Source: Symsagittifera roscoffensis (Eukaryota; Xenacoelomorpha; Acoela; Convolutidae). Taken from it: 64,000 nt of DNA. The position numbers and the translations under genes were made by a program. Positions 57,201 through 62,149 of the stretch are shown here, in pieces; position 1 is the first letter of the stretch; each line of letters starts with the position of its first letter. The stretch covers positions 54,786,617 to 54,850,616 of the forward strand of contig NC_087070.1 of assembly GCF_963678635.1 (NCBI RefSeq). Direction: 5' to 3'. The notes under the pieces are model-generated. The model was given only the letters and a program-made list of their open reading frames with translations, was not told the origin of the DNA and did not search any database.

Positions 57201-58334
57201 CGCGCACATATCAAACCCGGTCGGCGGTTCGTACTATGGAAACGGGGGACTTCTAACAACCCCAAACGACTTTTTCAACTCGACTGACATGCACCAAAAC
57301 AATTTAGCCAATCAGAACTCAACAAGTGGCGCTGCCTCATTGGCTAGAAGGAACGCCAATAGCAGCAAGTACGCAATGCGACATCACGATGATTTCATAA
57401 CGGAAGATGACATCCAGATAAATCCAGGTGGAGGTCTGTCGAACTCCTTTTCTCCCGTCGGAATCCACCAGCGAATGAATCATCAGAGCCAGAGTGGAAG
57501 TGGCGGGGCTCAAGGGGGTGCAACGGGCGGCGGCGGCGGGGGTGCCAATCAGACGTCTGTGTCGCTTTCAAATGACATCAAAAGAGCCATTGAGGGCGTA
57601 CAATACATTGCACAACATTTAAAGAATGAAGATGAATTCAACAGTGTAACTATATTCTATCTCCTTTCTTTTTGTTCCAGTATTTACGTTTGATTCTCAT
57701 ATATTTCTGTTATTTACGGATTTTTAAATGAAAGGAATTTCAATATTTTGTCGGCCAATTTTGTCGCGTGAAAAGTTTTGAAAAAAAACGTGCCAAAAAC
57801 GCCATGCCAAGGTTTTGACAAAAATGCGTTTTTGGGCTGGCCATTTGCCCTGAAATTTGGTACGTATTGACAATCAGGGCGCCCTCAGAACAATTTATGT
57901 GCCCAATGTCGGCCAAAGTTGCGTGCTGTAAAATAGTGCCAACAGAATTGCATACACCCGCTGGTTATGAACTCAATTTTTAAAAAGATTTGCTCCAGTT
58001 TGTTTTCGCTAGTTTTTTTTTTTAGTTTTTTTTTGCTATGATAGATGTATACATGACAGTAGCATTCTGTGCTAGTTGTACATCAGCGAGTGAACTTGTT
58101 CAACTTGGCTCACGATATTTCCATTTTTTTCTCGGCTAGGTCTCCGAAGACTGGAAGTATGTGGCGATGGTCGTGGACCGTTTGTTCCTGTGGGTGTTCG
58201 TCATCATCTGTGTTGTGGGCACTTGTACTATCATCCTAGACGCACCCCTCATCAAGGACCCCGACTCCGCCTACCAGGGCATCATAGACCCCGAGGCCCA
58301 GCAGAACGCCTGCGGACAGGGCTTTGTCAACTAA
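9189..58334 (+). CDS. Nicotinic acetylcholine receptor alpha-type subunit (six coding exons)
   Basis: The coding exons are 9189-9252, 28858-29000, 42979-43023, 55563-55672, 56355-57645 and 58140-58334. They total 1848 nt, giving 615 residues plus stop, and every junction is GT-AG and in phase (1, 0, 0, 2, 0). The product is a subunit of a plasma-membrane, acetylcholine-gated cation channel. Landmarks: signal peptide about 1-22; loop D Trp81; loop A WLPD and YNNAD (112-123); Cys-loop C154 to C168 with 13 residues between; loop B GSWTY (Trp175); loop C vicinal Cys219-Cys220 and Tyr225; TM1 about 239-262; TM2 starting [16 protein letters not shown] (Glu268 gives cation selectivity); TM3 about 299-324; cytoplasmic loop about 328-550; TM4 about 560-584. 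The vicinal cysteines make it an alpha subunit. The TM2 sequence resembles heteromeric types more than alpha7. Oddities: the tyrosine before the cysteine pair is one residue further away than usual, and introns 1-3 are packed with transposons. Confidence 0.95.
9253..12099. other. Start of intron 1, no gene recognised
   Basis: This is AT-rich intronic DNA. The longest + strand open frame (10269-10604) shows no recognisable domain and no codon pattern that distinguishes it from chance. The segment before 12100 may include further decayed pol sequence of the minus-strand BEL-like remnant, but no motif could be read with confidence. Confidence 0.5.
12100..13350 (-). pseudogene. Decayed BEL/Pao-like retrotransposon gag, antisense to the host gene
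   Basis: Reading the minus strand, about 13010-12790 gives a frame with [18 protein letters not shown], then a helical stretch with [14 protein letters not shown] and LLDELE, which is the usual order of a BEL/Pao gag core. Further on (12594-12350) comes a segment with [14 protein letters not shown], and at 12240-12148 a knuckle-like block [13 protein letters not shown] followed by NNCGK. The first cysteines of the knuckle are gone (YLYGHK where CxxC is expected). Stops and frameshifts occur throughout. Protease and polymerase could not be read further left. The assignment rests on motif recognition; a profile search would settle it. Confidence 0.5.
13461..13850. repeat. First copy of a diverged direct repeat near the BEL-like remnant
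   Basis: It shares a series of blocks with 14698-15080 in the same order, for example AGCAAATCTGC-ACTTTAA and GATAAAA-TGAGGTGA. The two could be remnants of LTRs or leader regions of the BEL-like element, or a local duplication. A second shared block (TCGTTGACTCAAA) occurs at about 13252 and 14013. Confidence 0.5.
14698..15080. repeat. Second copy of the diverged direct repeat
   Basis: It is the partner of 13461-13850 in direct orientation, about 1.2 kb apart, with several small insertions and deletions. It contains a 127-codon open frame that has no recognised domain and is most likely accidental. Confidence 0.5.
15081..16235. other. Intronic DNA, nothing recognised
   Basis: AT-rich sequence without a convincing open frame, RNA gene or terminal repeats. 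A short tandem echo AAGTTCTGCAGGAAATAAACAA occurs twice in slightly different form around 15470-15510. Confidence 0.4.
16244..16697 (+). mobile_element. Non-autonomous hAT-type DNA transposon (MITE), 454 bp
   Basis: It begins CAGGCGCGGATC and ends AATCCGCAACTG, an imperfect terminal inverted repeat (CAGGCGCGGA against CAGTTGCGGA). It is flanked on both sides by the identical 8-bp sequence TGTGGGAT (16236-16243 and 16698-16705), a target duplication of hAT length. It has no transposase. The interior holds a G run, C-rich stretches and the motif GAGCTCTCCCAAA. A homologous copy lies at 43476-43892. Confidence 0.85.
16915..17285 (-). repeat. Diverged, inverted relative of the 454-bp MITE
   Basis: Reading the minus strand gives CTCGAGGGAGGGACGCGGAG, a poly-A stretch, then AGCTCTCCCAAAACACT, in the same order as in the MITE at 16244 (TCTCGAAAGGGG, then GAGCTCTCCCAAAGCACT). 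Termini and target duplication could not be assigned. Confidence 0.4.
17291..18532. other. Intronic DNA, nothing recognised
   Basis: Only short open frames without recognisable domains are present here on either strand. No repeat partner was noticed elsewhere in the window. Confidence 0.4.
18662..18758 (+). repeat. 97-bp flanking direct repeat, left copy
   Basis: It runs from TTATCGGGTTTTCACGG to GAACTTGTT and stops exactly where the 5' LTR of element B begins. The same sequence recurs at 24950-25046, just beyond the 3' LTR. It is part of the left arm of the fold-back element. Confidence 0.9.
18759..18966 (+). repeat. 5' LTR of element B
   Basis: It begins TGTCATAGTATC and ends TTTTTCTCA, the usual TG...CA termini. 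It contains two copies of ACCTTCGGA. The bases directly after it, TGGCGCAGCC, start with the TGG expected of a primer-binding site. The first 8 bases fit the 3' end of a serine tRNA of the type ending CTGCGCCA. Confidence 0.9.
18966..20216 (+). pseudogene. Gag and start of protease of element B
   Basis: The ATG overlaps the last base of the 5' LTR and the primer-binding site, and the frame then stays open except for one TAA at 19758-19760. Residues about 110-200 carry the gag pattern [23 protein letters not shown] found also in element A. An RG-rich stretch follows, then the zinc region: CYNCDQP...HLTTC and the canonical knuckle [14 protein letters not shown]. Near the end the retropepsin motif [12 protein letters not shown] is intact (about 20168-20203). 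The frame is then lost by a shift before TGA at 20214-20216. Gag packages the RNA; protease would cut the polyprotein. Confidence 0.9.
20217..20343 (+). pseudogene. Protease of element B, middle part, frameshifted
   Basis: In a shifted frame this reads a continuous stretch beginning [13 protein letters not shown] and ending LLETNGW, which joins the DSG motif upstream to [12 protein letters not shown] downstream. It therefore represents the body of the retropepsin, separated from both neighbours by small indels. Confidence 0.65.
20344..21503 (+). pseudogene. Reverse transcriptase of element B, frameshifted
   Basis: The first part holds the protease end ([12 protein letters not shown]), the pol linker [15 protein letters not shown], and RT motifs [11 protein letters not shown] and [17 protein letters not shown] one-base loss near 21120 changes frame exactly at the catalytic motif; the next frame continues as [11 protein letters not shown], so the YxDD aspartates are intact. 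The RT thumb/connection follows ([16 protein letters not shown]), then a second shift in an A run near 21455. Compared with element A, the active site is preserved and the damage is by indels. Confidence 0.9.
21504..23612 (+). pseudogene. RNase H and integrase of element B, with in-frame stops
   Basis: RNase H carries [13 protein letters not shown] (21576), [10 protein letters not shown] and TDHKALV. A small local repeat near 21530 disturbs the frame just before it. After a linker the integrase zinc module ([10 protein letters not shown], then CQECT) contains stops at 22722 and 22902. The catalytic core shows LDFLGPI (22989 onward), RVDQGTIF and [11 protein letters not shown], so all three catalytic acids are present. 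Further stops at 23418 and 23610 end the frame. The same core in element A has Glu for the first Asp. Confidence 0.9.
23636..24505 (+). pseudogene. Integrase C-terminal tail of element B
   Basis: This is a 289-codon open stretch in a new frame, so a shift lies between 23610 and 23636. About 60 residues in it carries [19 protein letters not shown], the counterpart of the tail motif in element A. The rest is Lys/Glu/Ser/Thr-rich and looks disordered, ending in a basic patch ([10 protein letters not shown]). There is no signal peptide or membrane segment, so it is not an envelope. Confidence 0.7.
24506..24735 (+). other. 3' untranslated region and polypurine tract of element B
   Basis: Non-coding stretch between the last open frame and the 3' LTR. 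It ends in ACAAGGAGGGAAA, the plus-strand primer tract. Confidence 0.7.
24736..24942 (+). repeat. 3' LTR of element B
   Basis: It matches the 5' LTR from TGTCATAGTATC to TTTTCTCA with about nine differences (for example TTCATTTATC against TTTATTTATC, and TTGTGTCC against TTGTCTCC). It is followed by TCGGGTC and then by the 97-bp repeat of the left flank. Confidence 0.9.
24950..25046 (+). repeat. 97-bp flanking direct repeat, right copy
   Basis: It is base-for-base the same by eye as 18662-18758. After it the fold-back arm continues (TTTTCTCAGTTTCAGTGG). Seven extra bases lie between the 3' LTR and this copy. Confidence 0.9.
26560..26700 (+). repeat. Dispersed repeat with GCGTAAGC and AGCGTGTAGAGG blocks
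   Basis: It shares ordered blocks with 29630-29745: ATAACA-GCGTAAGC, then AGCGTGT-GAGG. Related GCGTAAGCG-like cores occur at about 36530, 40945 and 59755. Confidence 0.4.
28274..28325 (-). repeat. Hairpin repeat copy (reverse orientation)
   Basis: On the minus strand it reads GCTGCTCGTATCAAGGCAAC then GCCTTGA and ends ACTGCCCTTTAA, matching the copies at 30083, 36317 and 59511. The core is a short palindrome. Confidence 0.6.
28858..29000 (+). CDS. nAChR coding exon 2 (N-terminal ligand-binding domain)
   Basis: The acceptor is TTGTTTAG|GT and the donor is GTG|GTAAGA. The first two bases complete a Gly codon from exon 1; 47 codons follow (residues 23-69). It reads [20 protein letters not shown], then RPV, and ends ISQLHEV, the hallmark N-terminal helix and first strand of nAChR subunits. 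Sequons for N-glycosylation occur at N40 (NYT) and N52 (NET). A 143-nt exon followed by a 45-nt exon is the ancestral nAChR pattern. Confidence 0.96.
30083..30160 (+). repeat. Hairpin repeat copy
   Basis: It begins AACAAGACTGCTCGTATCAG and continues GGCAAAACCTTGAG, then CACTGCCCTTTAAG. It matches 36317-36390 and 59511-59585 in the same orientation and 28274-28325 in reverse. The CAGGGC...GCCCTG core can form a stem in the better copies. Confidence 0.6.
31340..31620. repeat. Array of ATTATAA/TTATAAT motifs
   Basis: At least a dozen variants of ATTATAA occur in both orientations (GATTATAAGAGATTATAAG, AATTATAATCAATTATAATT). Similar short clusters recur near 30850-30970, 47190-47240 and 54430-54480. 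It is simple palindromic AT sequence of unknown role. Confidence 0.5.
33660..34020 (+). repeat. Minisatellite, left array (GTCGCGGCGGTCAAAAA type)
   Basis: The first part has about 30-bp units with GCGACCAAA-TTTGGTATTT; from about 33870 on come roughly seven units of GTCGCGGCGGTCAAAAAATTA. The unit is the reverse complement of the unit in the right array at 34206-35240, so the two arrays face each other across about 185 bp. Confidence 0.8.
34206..35240 (+). repeat. Minisatellite, right array (CGACTAATTTTTCGACCGC type)
   Basis: About 48 diverged units of 20-22 bp with consensus GCGACTAATTTTTCGACC, alternating between a GCCGCG and an ATGTCGCG or ATGCCGTG join, which hints at a double-unit higher order. 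It contains no open frame of note. It is the inverted partner of 33660-34020. Confidence 0.9.
36317..36390 (+). repeat. Hairpin repeat copy
   Basis: AACAAGACTGCTAGTAAATC, then AGGGCAAAGCTCTGA and CACTGTTCATTAA. It is diverged from the copies at 30083 and 59511 but in the same order. Confidence 0.55.
37247..37540 (+). repeat. Dispersed repeat without SINE (empty-site copy)
   Basis: It starts GCGCGTCCCTATAATTTCAT and contains CTCAAGCTTTGATAAAAGAA directly followed by TTCGAGTTGTGATGCTAG. The copy at 39298-39875 has the same order but is interrupted at that point by the SINE. Confidence 0.75.
39298..39875 (+). repeat. Dispersed repeat interrupted by a SINE
   Basis: Its left part (GGGCGTCCCTGTATTTTCAT to GATAAAAGAATTT) and right part (AATTTGAGTTGTGATCCTAG onward) together match the uninterrupted copy at 37247-37540. 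Confidence 0.75.
39484..39719 (+). mobile_element. tRNA-derived SINE, about 236 bp
   Basis: The head resembles an RNA polymerase III promoter: TGGTGAAGTGGTTA as box A and GATGTTCGAGGCC as box B, about 40 bp apart. The tail is a short repetition of CTTAAAT. It is flanked by AATTT on both sides (39479-39483 and 39720-39724), and the paralogous repeat at 37247 shows the site without insertion. A reversed fragment of the same family lies at 59993-60032. SINEs use the machinery of a LINE, which is not seen here. Confidence 0.8.
40910..41060 (+). repeat. Dispersed repeat with CTTACGCGT and GGCCAAATT blocks
   Basis: CCAATTTGGAACG, then CGCTTACGCGT-like and GGCCAAATTAGCC blocks also occur in order at about 36505-36700 and 59735-59900. 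It is a non-coding interspersed family. Confidence 0.45.
41555..41935 (+). repeat. Dispersed repeat, family AAGAGTCGATAAACGTAG
   Basis: It aligns by eye with 53273-53670 over most of its length: ACGTAGTTCAGAC, TTATATAGATC, TTTTTTCAGGAAAA, TTCAGGCTCA, and later CAAAGAGCTTTAAGGACATC. A shorter third copy is at 61498-61600. Confidence 0.65.
42979..43023 (+). CDS. nAChR coding exon 3 (45 nt)
   Basis: The acceptor TTGTTTCAG and the donor CAG|GTAAGA enclose exactly 15 codons, [15 protein letters not shown] (residues 70-84). It corresponds to the DEKNQ...WLxQ segment of the family and contains the loop D tryptophan (Trp81) of the complementary face. A 45-nt exon at this place is a conserved feature of nAChR genes. 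Confidence 0.96.
43476..43892 (+). mobile_element. Second copy of the hAT-type MITE, 417 bp
   Basis: It begins CAGGCGCGGATCTAG and ends ATTCCGCTACTG, like the copy at 16244-16697, and aligns with it throughout (GAGCTCTCCCAAA, GCGCGCTCCC, GACCCTTTGGGTCGGCA). The flanks ATTTGTGG (left) and TTTTGAGG (right) look like an 8-bp target duplication with two changes, so this insertion is older than the other one. Confidence 0.8.
43986..44095. repeat. Short tandem repeats of GACAATTCAGCC
   Basis: AGACAATTCAGCC occurs four times with variants (GACAATTCGACC, CAATTCAAC). The reverse form GGCCGAATTGTC appears twice to the right, at about 45958 and 46533. It could be the left terminal repeat of the MULE that follows; this is inference. 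Confidence 0.5.
44230..45300 (-). pseudogene. Decayed MULE-family transposase, antisense to the host gene
   Basis: Reading the minus strand from about 45300 down: a segment [16 protein letters not shown], then [17 protein letters not shown], a stop, and [16 protein letters not shown] with [18 protein letters not shown]. This is the order of the MULE transposase domain, with DGKF as the first catalytic Asp (codon near 45033). A frameshift leads to [11 protein letters not shown] (second Asp, near 44868), then [14 protein letters not shown] and [14 protein letters not shown]. Another frameshift leads to [14 protein letters not shown] and LEAWNGSF (catalytic Glu, near 44490), ending at 44230. All three catalytic acids are recognisable, but frameshifts and a TAA near 45050 make it non-functional. 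MULE transposases cut and paste DNA. Confidence 0.8.
45923..46496 (+). repeat. 574-bp tandem duplication, first copy
   Basis: It runs from CGTTTCAAAATTTAAAAC to TGAGAAAAAA and is followed directly by a second copy with about 3-4 percent differences by eye. It contains GGGCCGAATTGTCTCACTC and no open frame of note. Confidence 0.9.
46497..47071 (+). repeat. 574-bp tandem duplication, second copy
   Basis: It starts CGTTTCAAAAATTTAAAAC and ends TGAGAAAAAA before ACGTCTGCAT. Both copies end in the same junction sequence, AAAAAACGT, so the duplication may have used that short repeat. Confidence 0.9.
47340..47490 (+). repeat. C-rich low-complexity stretch
   Basis: The + strand is strongly pyrimidine- and C-rich (CCCCTCCCCC runs, CACCCCCCC). 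It is low-complexity sequence with no evident function; a similar but shorter run occurs near 54725. Confidence 0.6.
47575..47830. repeat. Relative of the CATACAATTTCATA repeat family
   Basis: It repeats the motif AATGCTTATCATACAGTTTC and its reverse (GAAATTGCATGACAAGCATTT), as do the ends of the TIR elements at 49733 and 50654. The CCCGGG termini are not recognisable here. Confidence 0.45.
48807..49112. mobile_element. 306-bp hAT-type MITE with GGTTAACC-rich ends
   Basis: It begins TAGGGCTGGGAGCGGTTAAC and ends GTTAACCGATCCCAGCCCTA, a clear terminal inverted repeat. The 8-bp sequence ATGGGTAG flanks it on both sides (48799-48806 and 49113-49120), the target-duplication length of the hAT superfamily. 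The subterminal regions repeat CGGTTAACCGG in both directions. No transposase is present. Confidence 0.88.
49733..50482. mobile_element. TIR element with CCCGGGTTGAC ends, 750 bp
   Basis: The left end CCCGGGTTGAC is mirrored by GTCAACCCGGG at the right end, and the inverted similarity continues inward (AAAAATGCTAATCATACAAT against ATTGTATGACTAGCATTTTT). It has no coding capacity, so it is a non-autonomous DNA element or fold-back element. A target duplication was not recognised. Other members of the family are at 50654, 53845 and possibly 47575 and 55690. Confidence 0.75.
50654..51528. mobile_element. Second TIR element of the CCCGGGTTGAC family
   Basis: It starts CCCGGGTTGACCTCCAAAGA and then follows the copy at 49733 in order (AGACCAAAAATGCTAGTCA, AATTCCATAAACTGAGTC, ATAGCGTAATCCTGGA). 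The right end is degraded (AATTAGCCCTTTTGGTAAAT), so the boundary is approximate. Confidence 0.65.
53273..53670 (+). repeat. Dispersed repeat, family AAGAGTCGATAAACGTAG
   Basis: It is the second copy of the family at 41555-41935, with matching blocks through AAAGGGCTTTAAGCCCATCA. Confidence 0.65.
53845..54260. repeat. Partial copy of the CCCGGGTTGAC family
   Basis: It starts GGTTGACCTCTATAGACC and continues AATTCCATAAACCGAGTC, then GGTGTCATCGAATTT. The CCCGGG terminus is missing. Confidence 0.6.
55563..55672 (+). CDS. nAChR coding exon 4 (110 nt, loop A)
   Basis: Acceptor TCTGTTTCAG, donor AA|GTAAAT. It codes residues 85-120 plus two bases of codon 121, which exon 5 completes to Asn. It reads [14 protein letters not shown] and ends [12 protein letters not shown] with loop A of the acetylcholine site. 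An N-glycosylation sequon (NIT) is at residue 100. The 110-nt length matches exon 4 of vertebrate nAChR genes. Confidence 0.97.
55673..56354. other. Intron 4 (682 bp)
   Basis: A phase-2 intron with GTAAAT at the start and TTGGTTTTCAG at the end. At 55690-55890 it holds a degraded member of the CATACAATTTCATA family, ending GTCGAACCGGGAG. Confidence 0.85.
56355..57645 (+). CDS. nAChR coding exon 5 (Cys-loop to cytoplasmic loop)
   Basis: The exon starts with T, which completes Asn121, and runs 430 codons to AGT|GTAACT. It codes the Cys-loop (C154 to C168), loop B (GSWTY), loop C ([13 protein letters not shown]), TM1, TM2 with Glu268, Leu9' and Val13' positions kept, TM3, and a cytoplasmic loop of about 220 residues rich in Asn, Ser and Gly, with a GGATGGGGGG run. 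It ends with the amphipathic MA helix ([20 protein letters not shown]). The frame would stay open 15 codons into the intron, but only the GT at 57646 joins exon 6 in phase to give the conserved [10 protein letters not shown]. Confidence 0.96.
57646..58139. other. Intron 5 (494 bp)
   Basis: Phase 0, GTAACT to CTCGGCTAG. AT-rich, with T runs near 58010-58030 and no repeat recognised. Confidence 0.85.
58140..58334 (+). CDS. nAChR coding exon 6 (TM4 and C-terminus)
   Basis: It codes 64 residues beginning [20 protein letters not shown], then the TM4 core [13 protein letters not shown] and a 31-residue extracellular tail ending GQGFVN, stop TAA at 58332-58334. The WKYVAMVxDRLFLW block is diagnostic for the family. 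The tail is longer than in many subunits and contains one cysteine. Confidence 0.97.
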   Translation, partial: VSEDWKYVAMVVDRLFLWVFVIICVVGTCTIILDAPLIKDPDSAYQGIIDPEAQQNACGQGFVN

Positions 58335-58627
58335 CTAGTTATACGCTGTAATTAACCATAGTGATGTAATTATGTAATTAACCACTAAATTGGGATACAT
58401 GCCAAGCTATTGTTGCCTAGCACAAAAGACAGCATAATTAGAGTTTTGCAATGCGATTCTATGCAGAAACTGTCTCTAAATTACAAATTTGCCAACCGAA
58501 TATTTTTTGAAACTCTGAAACTGTAGTCAAACTTCCATTCTCATTGCCCAAGTTTGGAAGTTTTGTAAAATTAATAGTGTGCATTTTAATTTTTCTGCAA
58601 TATGATTATTACGATTTATATTTTCGA

Positions 58628-58633
58628 AATAAA
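58628..58633 (+). terminator. Polyadenylation signal of the receptor gene
   Basis: AATAAA, 294 nt after the stop codon, is the first canonical signal in the 3' UTR. Cleavage would be expected 10-30 nt further on. Confidence 0.6.
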
Positions 58634-59510
58634 AAGCTATTCCCATTTTTTTAAAGAGCGCTTCAGCATATGGCGCTGATTTCAAAACTAACTGGCATTG
58701 AAATTATGTATACAAGACCTGTCCGATCATAAAATAACTTTGATGGTCCGATTCGCTCACGTTCTTTTAAATTGTATCTTTAGAAGAGCATACAACTTCA
58801 CAAGGAGAAAGTATGGCCCAGTTGTGATCTTGTTCTCCTCAGTATCAGATGCTCGATGAAAAGCACAGGTTGAAAGTGGTGCCATAAAAGCCTTTTTAGC
58901 CTTCACTTATATTGCATTAAGACATTTCAAAAAAGATACCATTTTCGAGCTTTAAAAAACGTCGTATTCTTAATACATAATAAAAATAAATTAAGGGAAC
59001 AGACTTCGGTTAATATTTACACAACCCATAAAAATAAAACATCCCATCTTGGAAGAACACCATCAGCATGTTTCGGTATAACCGACCCATTTGCATGCTT
59101 TTAATAATTTTCGGTATTTTAAAATCGATATAAAATATGAAAATTAAATGCATCTGAAATGATCGTTAAAAACGAAAAGTTTTTTTTGTTGGCATTTTGT
59201 GGTTCATAAGCTGTCATAAACTTTCAAGCTAAGGAAAAAATCTATGCTTATTTAAACTTGCGTTGACCGTTCAACTTATTGAGACTTCAATCATAACGAT
59301 TATTTTTCCATCTAATATTGGAAAAAAATCATAGATCAAAACTGAAAATTTTGGTGCAGGATATTGACAAGCTTTGTTTTCATTTTGTTGTTTTGTTAGT
59401 AGATGTAAGACCTTTAATTTATTTAGTTCCTTTTCTTAAATTAATGTCTCTTTCGCCAGACAGAATAATAGTTTTCATACTGAGTAGTTTGACCATTTAT
59501 CCACGAGGGA

Positions 59511-59585
59511 AAACAAGACTTCTCGTATCAGGGCGAAGCCCTGAGAGTTTTAACTTTCTTTTAAGGTCTATAAAGCAGTAAAAGC
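59511..59585 (+). repeat. Hairpin repeat copy
   Basis: AACAAGACTTCTCGTATCAG followed by GGCGAAGCCCTGAGAG. The CAGGGC/GCCCTG stem is perfect in this copy. Confidence 0.6.
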
Positions 59586-59992
59586 CTGAAAAAAATAAGT
59601 GTAATAGAAATAAAATAATTTTTTTTTCAGATTTTTTGTGAAAATTATACCCCCACACGCCATATAAAGTACAGTACAAAGTGATAATATTGGCTCCTAG
59701 TAACAAATCAATTATTGCAAGTAAGTTTCCTTCAACCAATTTGGAACGATTTCTAAGACGGATCAAGTCTCCGCTTACGCGTTAATAGCGCAAAATATAT
59801 CGCGCTTTAATTGTTCCGAATTGGCCAAAATGGCAATCTTTGTCCCAATTTGGCCAAAGTGGCAAAAAACTACCCCGAGCACAATTATTTTGTTAATTTT
59901 GTTACGAAAGTCGGAACAACAACAAATATACGAGCTATTCAGCTCTTCACAGAGAACCGCTGCTTTGTCCCAACTTTGGTGTTTTTTTTTTG

Positions 59993-60032
59993 CTTTTTTT
60001 CTGGGCTGGGTAATGTTGCCTCACCCTCAAGC
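59993..60032 (-). repeat. SINE fragment, reverse orientation
   Basis: On the minus strand it matches GAGGGTGAGGCAACATTACC and CAGCCCAGAAAA of the SINE at 39484-39719. The tRNA-like head is missing. Confidence 0.7.
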
Positions 60033-61497
60033 CTTGAACAATGAGCATAACTTATAACTGACAATTGGAGATAGTTTTAAGTTTAAAGATGTTTATTTTT
60101 GAAGACAACTTAAGATTTTACCGGTTGTACACTTCATCAGTCTCATTCGATCAAATTAAACAAAAACTAGTTGTCGTGCTGGTAGCTGTTTTGGAAAACT
60201 AAATAAATTGATGCCAAATAAATACTGAAAATTTTTAAAAAAACGTATATAATCAAAATATGATTTTAAATTAAACGTCAATTGTTCTTATGAATTGAAT
60301 AAAAATCATTTGATAACCCAAGATTTGCTGCTGCTACAAGTTTTTTTTCCGAAAAGATTCGATACACCTTTTTGTGTCCAACATAAACATTACTGATGGT
60401 TTACTGATGTAAAAATTTTCCCGCAAACTTAGTATTTGCCACTATTCAAAATGCTTTGAATAAAGTAGTTTTTAAGTAACTTTTAATGAGCGTTTATGCA
60501 AAACTTTTACAAAGACTGAGAACAAAAGATCTAAGCTTTTATTTAAAAAACAAGAGCTTTCCAGTACTTATCATTATCTTGTGGGTCATCTGAGTTGGGT
60601 TTGTTCAGAGCTCCAGCTGGTGAAATCTTCCTGCAATGGAAAAAAAGGAGATTTCCATGCAAACAAAAAAACGGATAAGTAATTGAAACCGTTTTTTCTT
60701 ACTGTTTCAAAGAAGGTGCCTGAAATCATTTGCTCTCGGTCGCTCCAAAAATTTTGAGCAAACTTGCTCTCTCAAGAATCAATTATTATATATAAACCTA
60801 TTTTTGCCTTTAATTTGACTCAACAATATTAATTTCAACAAATTTCGGTAAAATTTACAAAATTTATGATTTTGTTTAAATTTTGCCATCAATGTACATT
60901 TTCGCAAAATTAACTTTAAGTTCAATAAATTTTCTTCCTGACTGTTCTTTTTATCCTAGAGTTGATTTTCAAAATGTAATTCTTTTGCCAGTTTCTATGG
61001 CATTTCCAATGTTTTTCTTTCAAAATATCAACATTGTTTGCATCGAGCAGCAAAAATCATAATCAAAAGTTTTTGTCGAGCGCGAACAATCATTCAACAC
61101 GATTTTAACAATTATTTAACAAGATTTTTTCAATACTCATTAAACCTTCGATTCTGTTTTATTTTAAAATTTTTTCTGCTCATCTTATATATTAATTGAA
61201 AATGGTAATGCACTATGGACAAAATGTTCAACTGAACGCAATCTTTTAAATCTGCGCAATGTTTATGAAAACTTCTGAGGCTCACAGTTCAAACAAGGTC
61301 AAGAAGATTATAGAATTTCTTTTGACAAATTCGACGCTTTAGACAAGATGAAATTAATTCAACTATAACCAAAAGAGATTTTGTCCATGTTCAAACTGGA
61401 TTTTTGTGTGCACAGATTTTTTACTTCCTTCATGAAACAACCAGAAATAATTCGAAATTGAGTCTCTTGAATAGCTTCTTGAAAAAACTTAATTTTC

Positions 61498-61600
61498 AAG
61501 AGTCGACTAACGTAGATCATACTCTCATATAGGTCGCGCCGATTTTTTATAAGAACATGTCTAAGAATTTGTTCAGGCTAACCGTTAAATTGCTGCTAAC
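61498..61600 (+). repeat. Short copy of the AAGAGTCGATAAACGTAG family
   Basis: AAGAGTCGACTAACGTAGAT, CTCATATAGGTCGCG and TTTGTTCAGGCTAAC correspond in order to the copies at 41555 and 53273. Confidence 0.55.
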
Positions 61601-62149
61601 CGTTTCGCTCTTTGAAAGAATTTGAAATTTTTTTTGAGTCTTACTGCCTCACAGCTTGAATTATTCAAGAATTTTTTCAGCTACGAAACCAACGTGAATT
61701 GTTCCAAGTTTTTTTTGATTACAATCATAGTTTAGCTTAAAAAATTATATGCGGATACTAGATTCACGCTATAAAAAAATTTGAATTAATTCAAATTTGT
61801 TTTGATCAATACCGTGCTTCAAAACAACAATAAATGCTCGATCAGCTTGGTTAGAAGAATCAACTTGCAGTAATTGATTGACGCTCTAATACATCTTTGA
61901 AGATTTCAAGAGTTTCAACCTTTGAATGGCCTCCTGAGAATTGCTGACTTTTGCAAATCGTTTTCAAGCATTTCATTGTTAAAATGGCTTACTCAGCAAA
62001 AGGTTGCGACTCGTTTCAAACTAAATTACTTTGAATCATTTAAAGTGACATCGATTGAATCAATAACTCTTGGTGAAAAAATATAAATTTGGCTGATCTT
62101 GCGAACAGATTTTTTTCAAACAATCTACTTGAAGCGACACAGTTCAGAA

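Noticed and set aside
57646-57693. Continuation of nAChR exon 5 to the stop at 57693 as an alternative C-terminus.
   Set aside because: It would remove TM4; the GTAACT donor at 57646 joins exon 6 in phase and restores the conserved [10 protein letters not shown] block.
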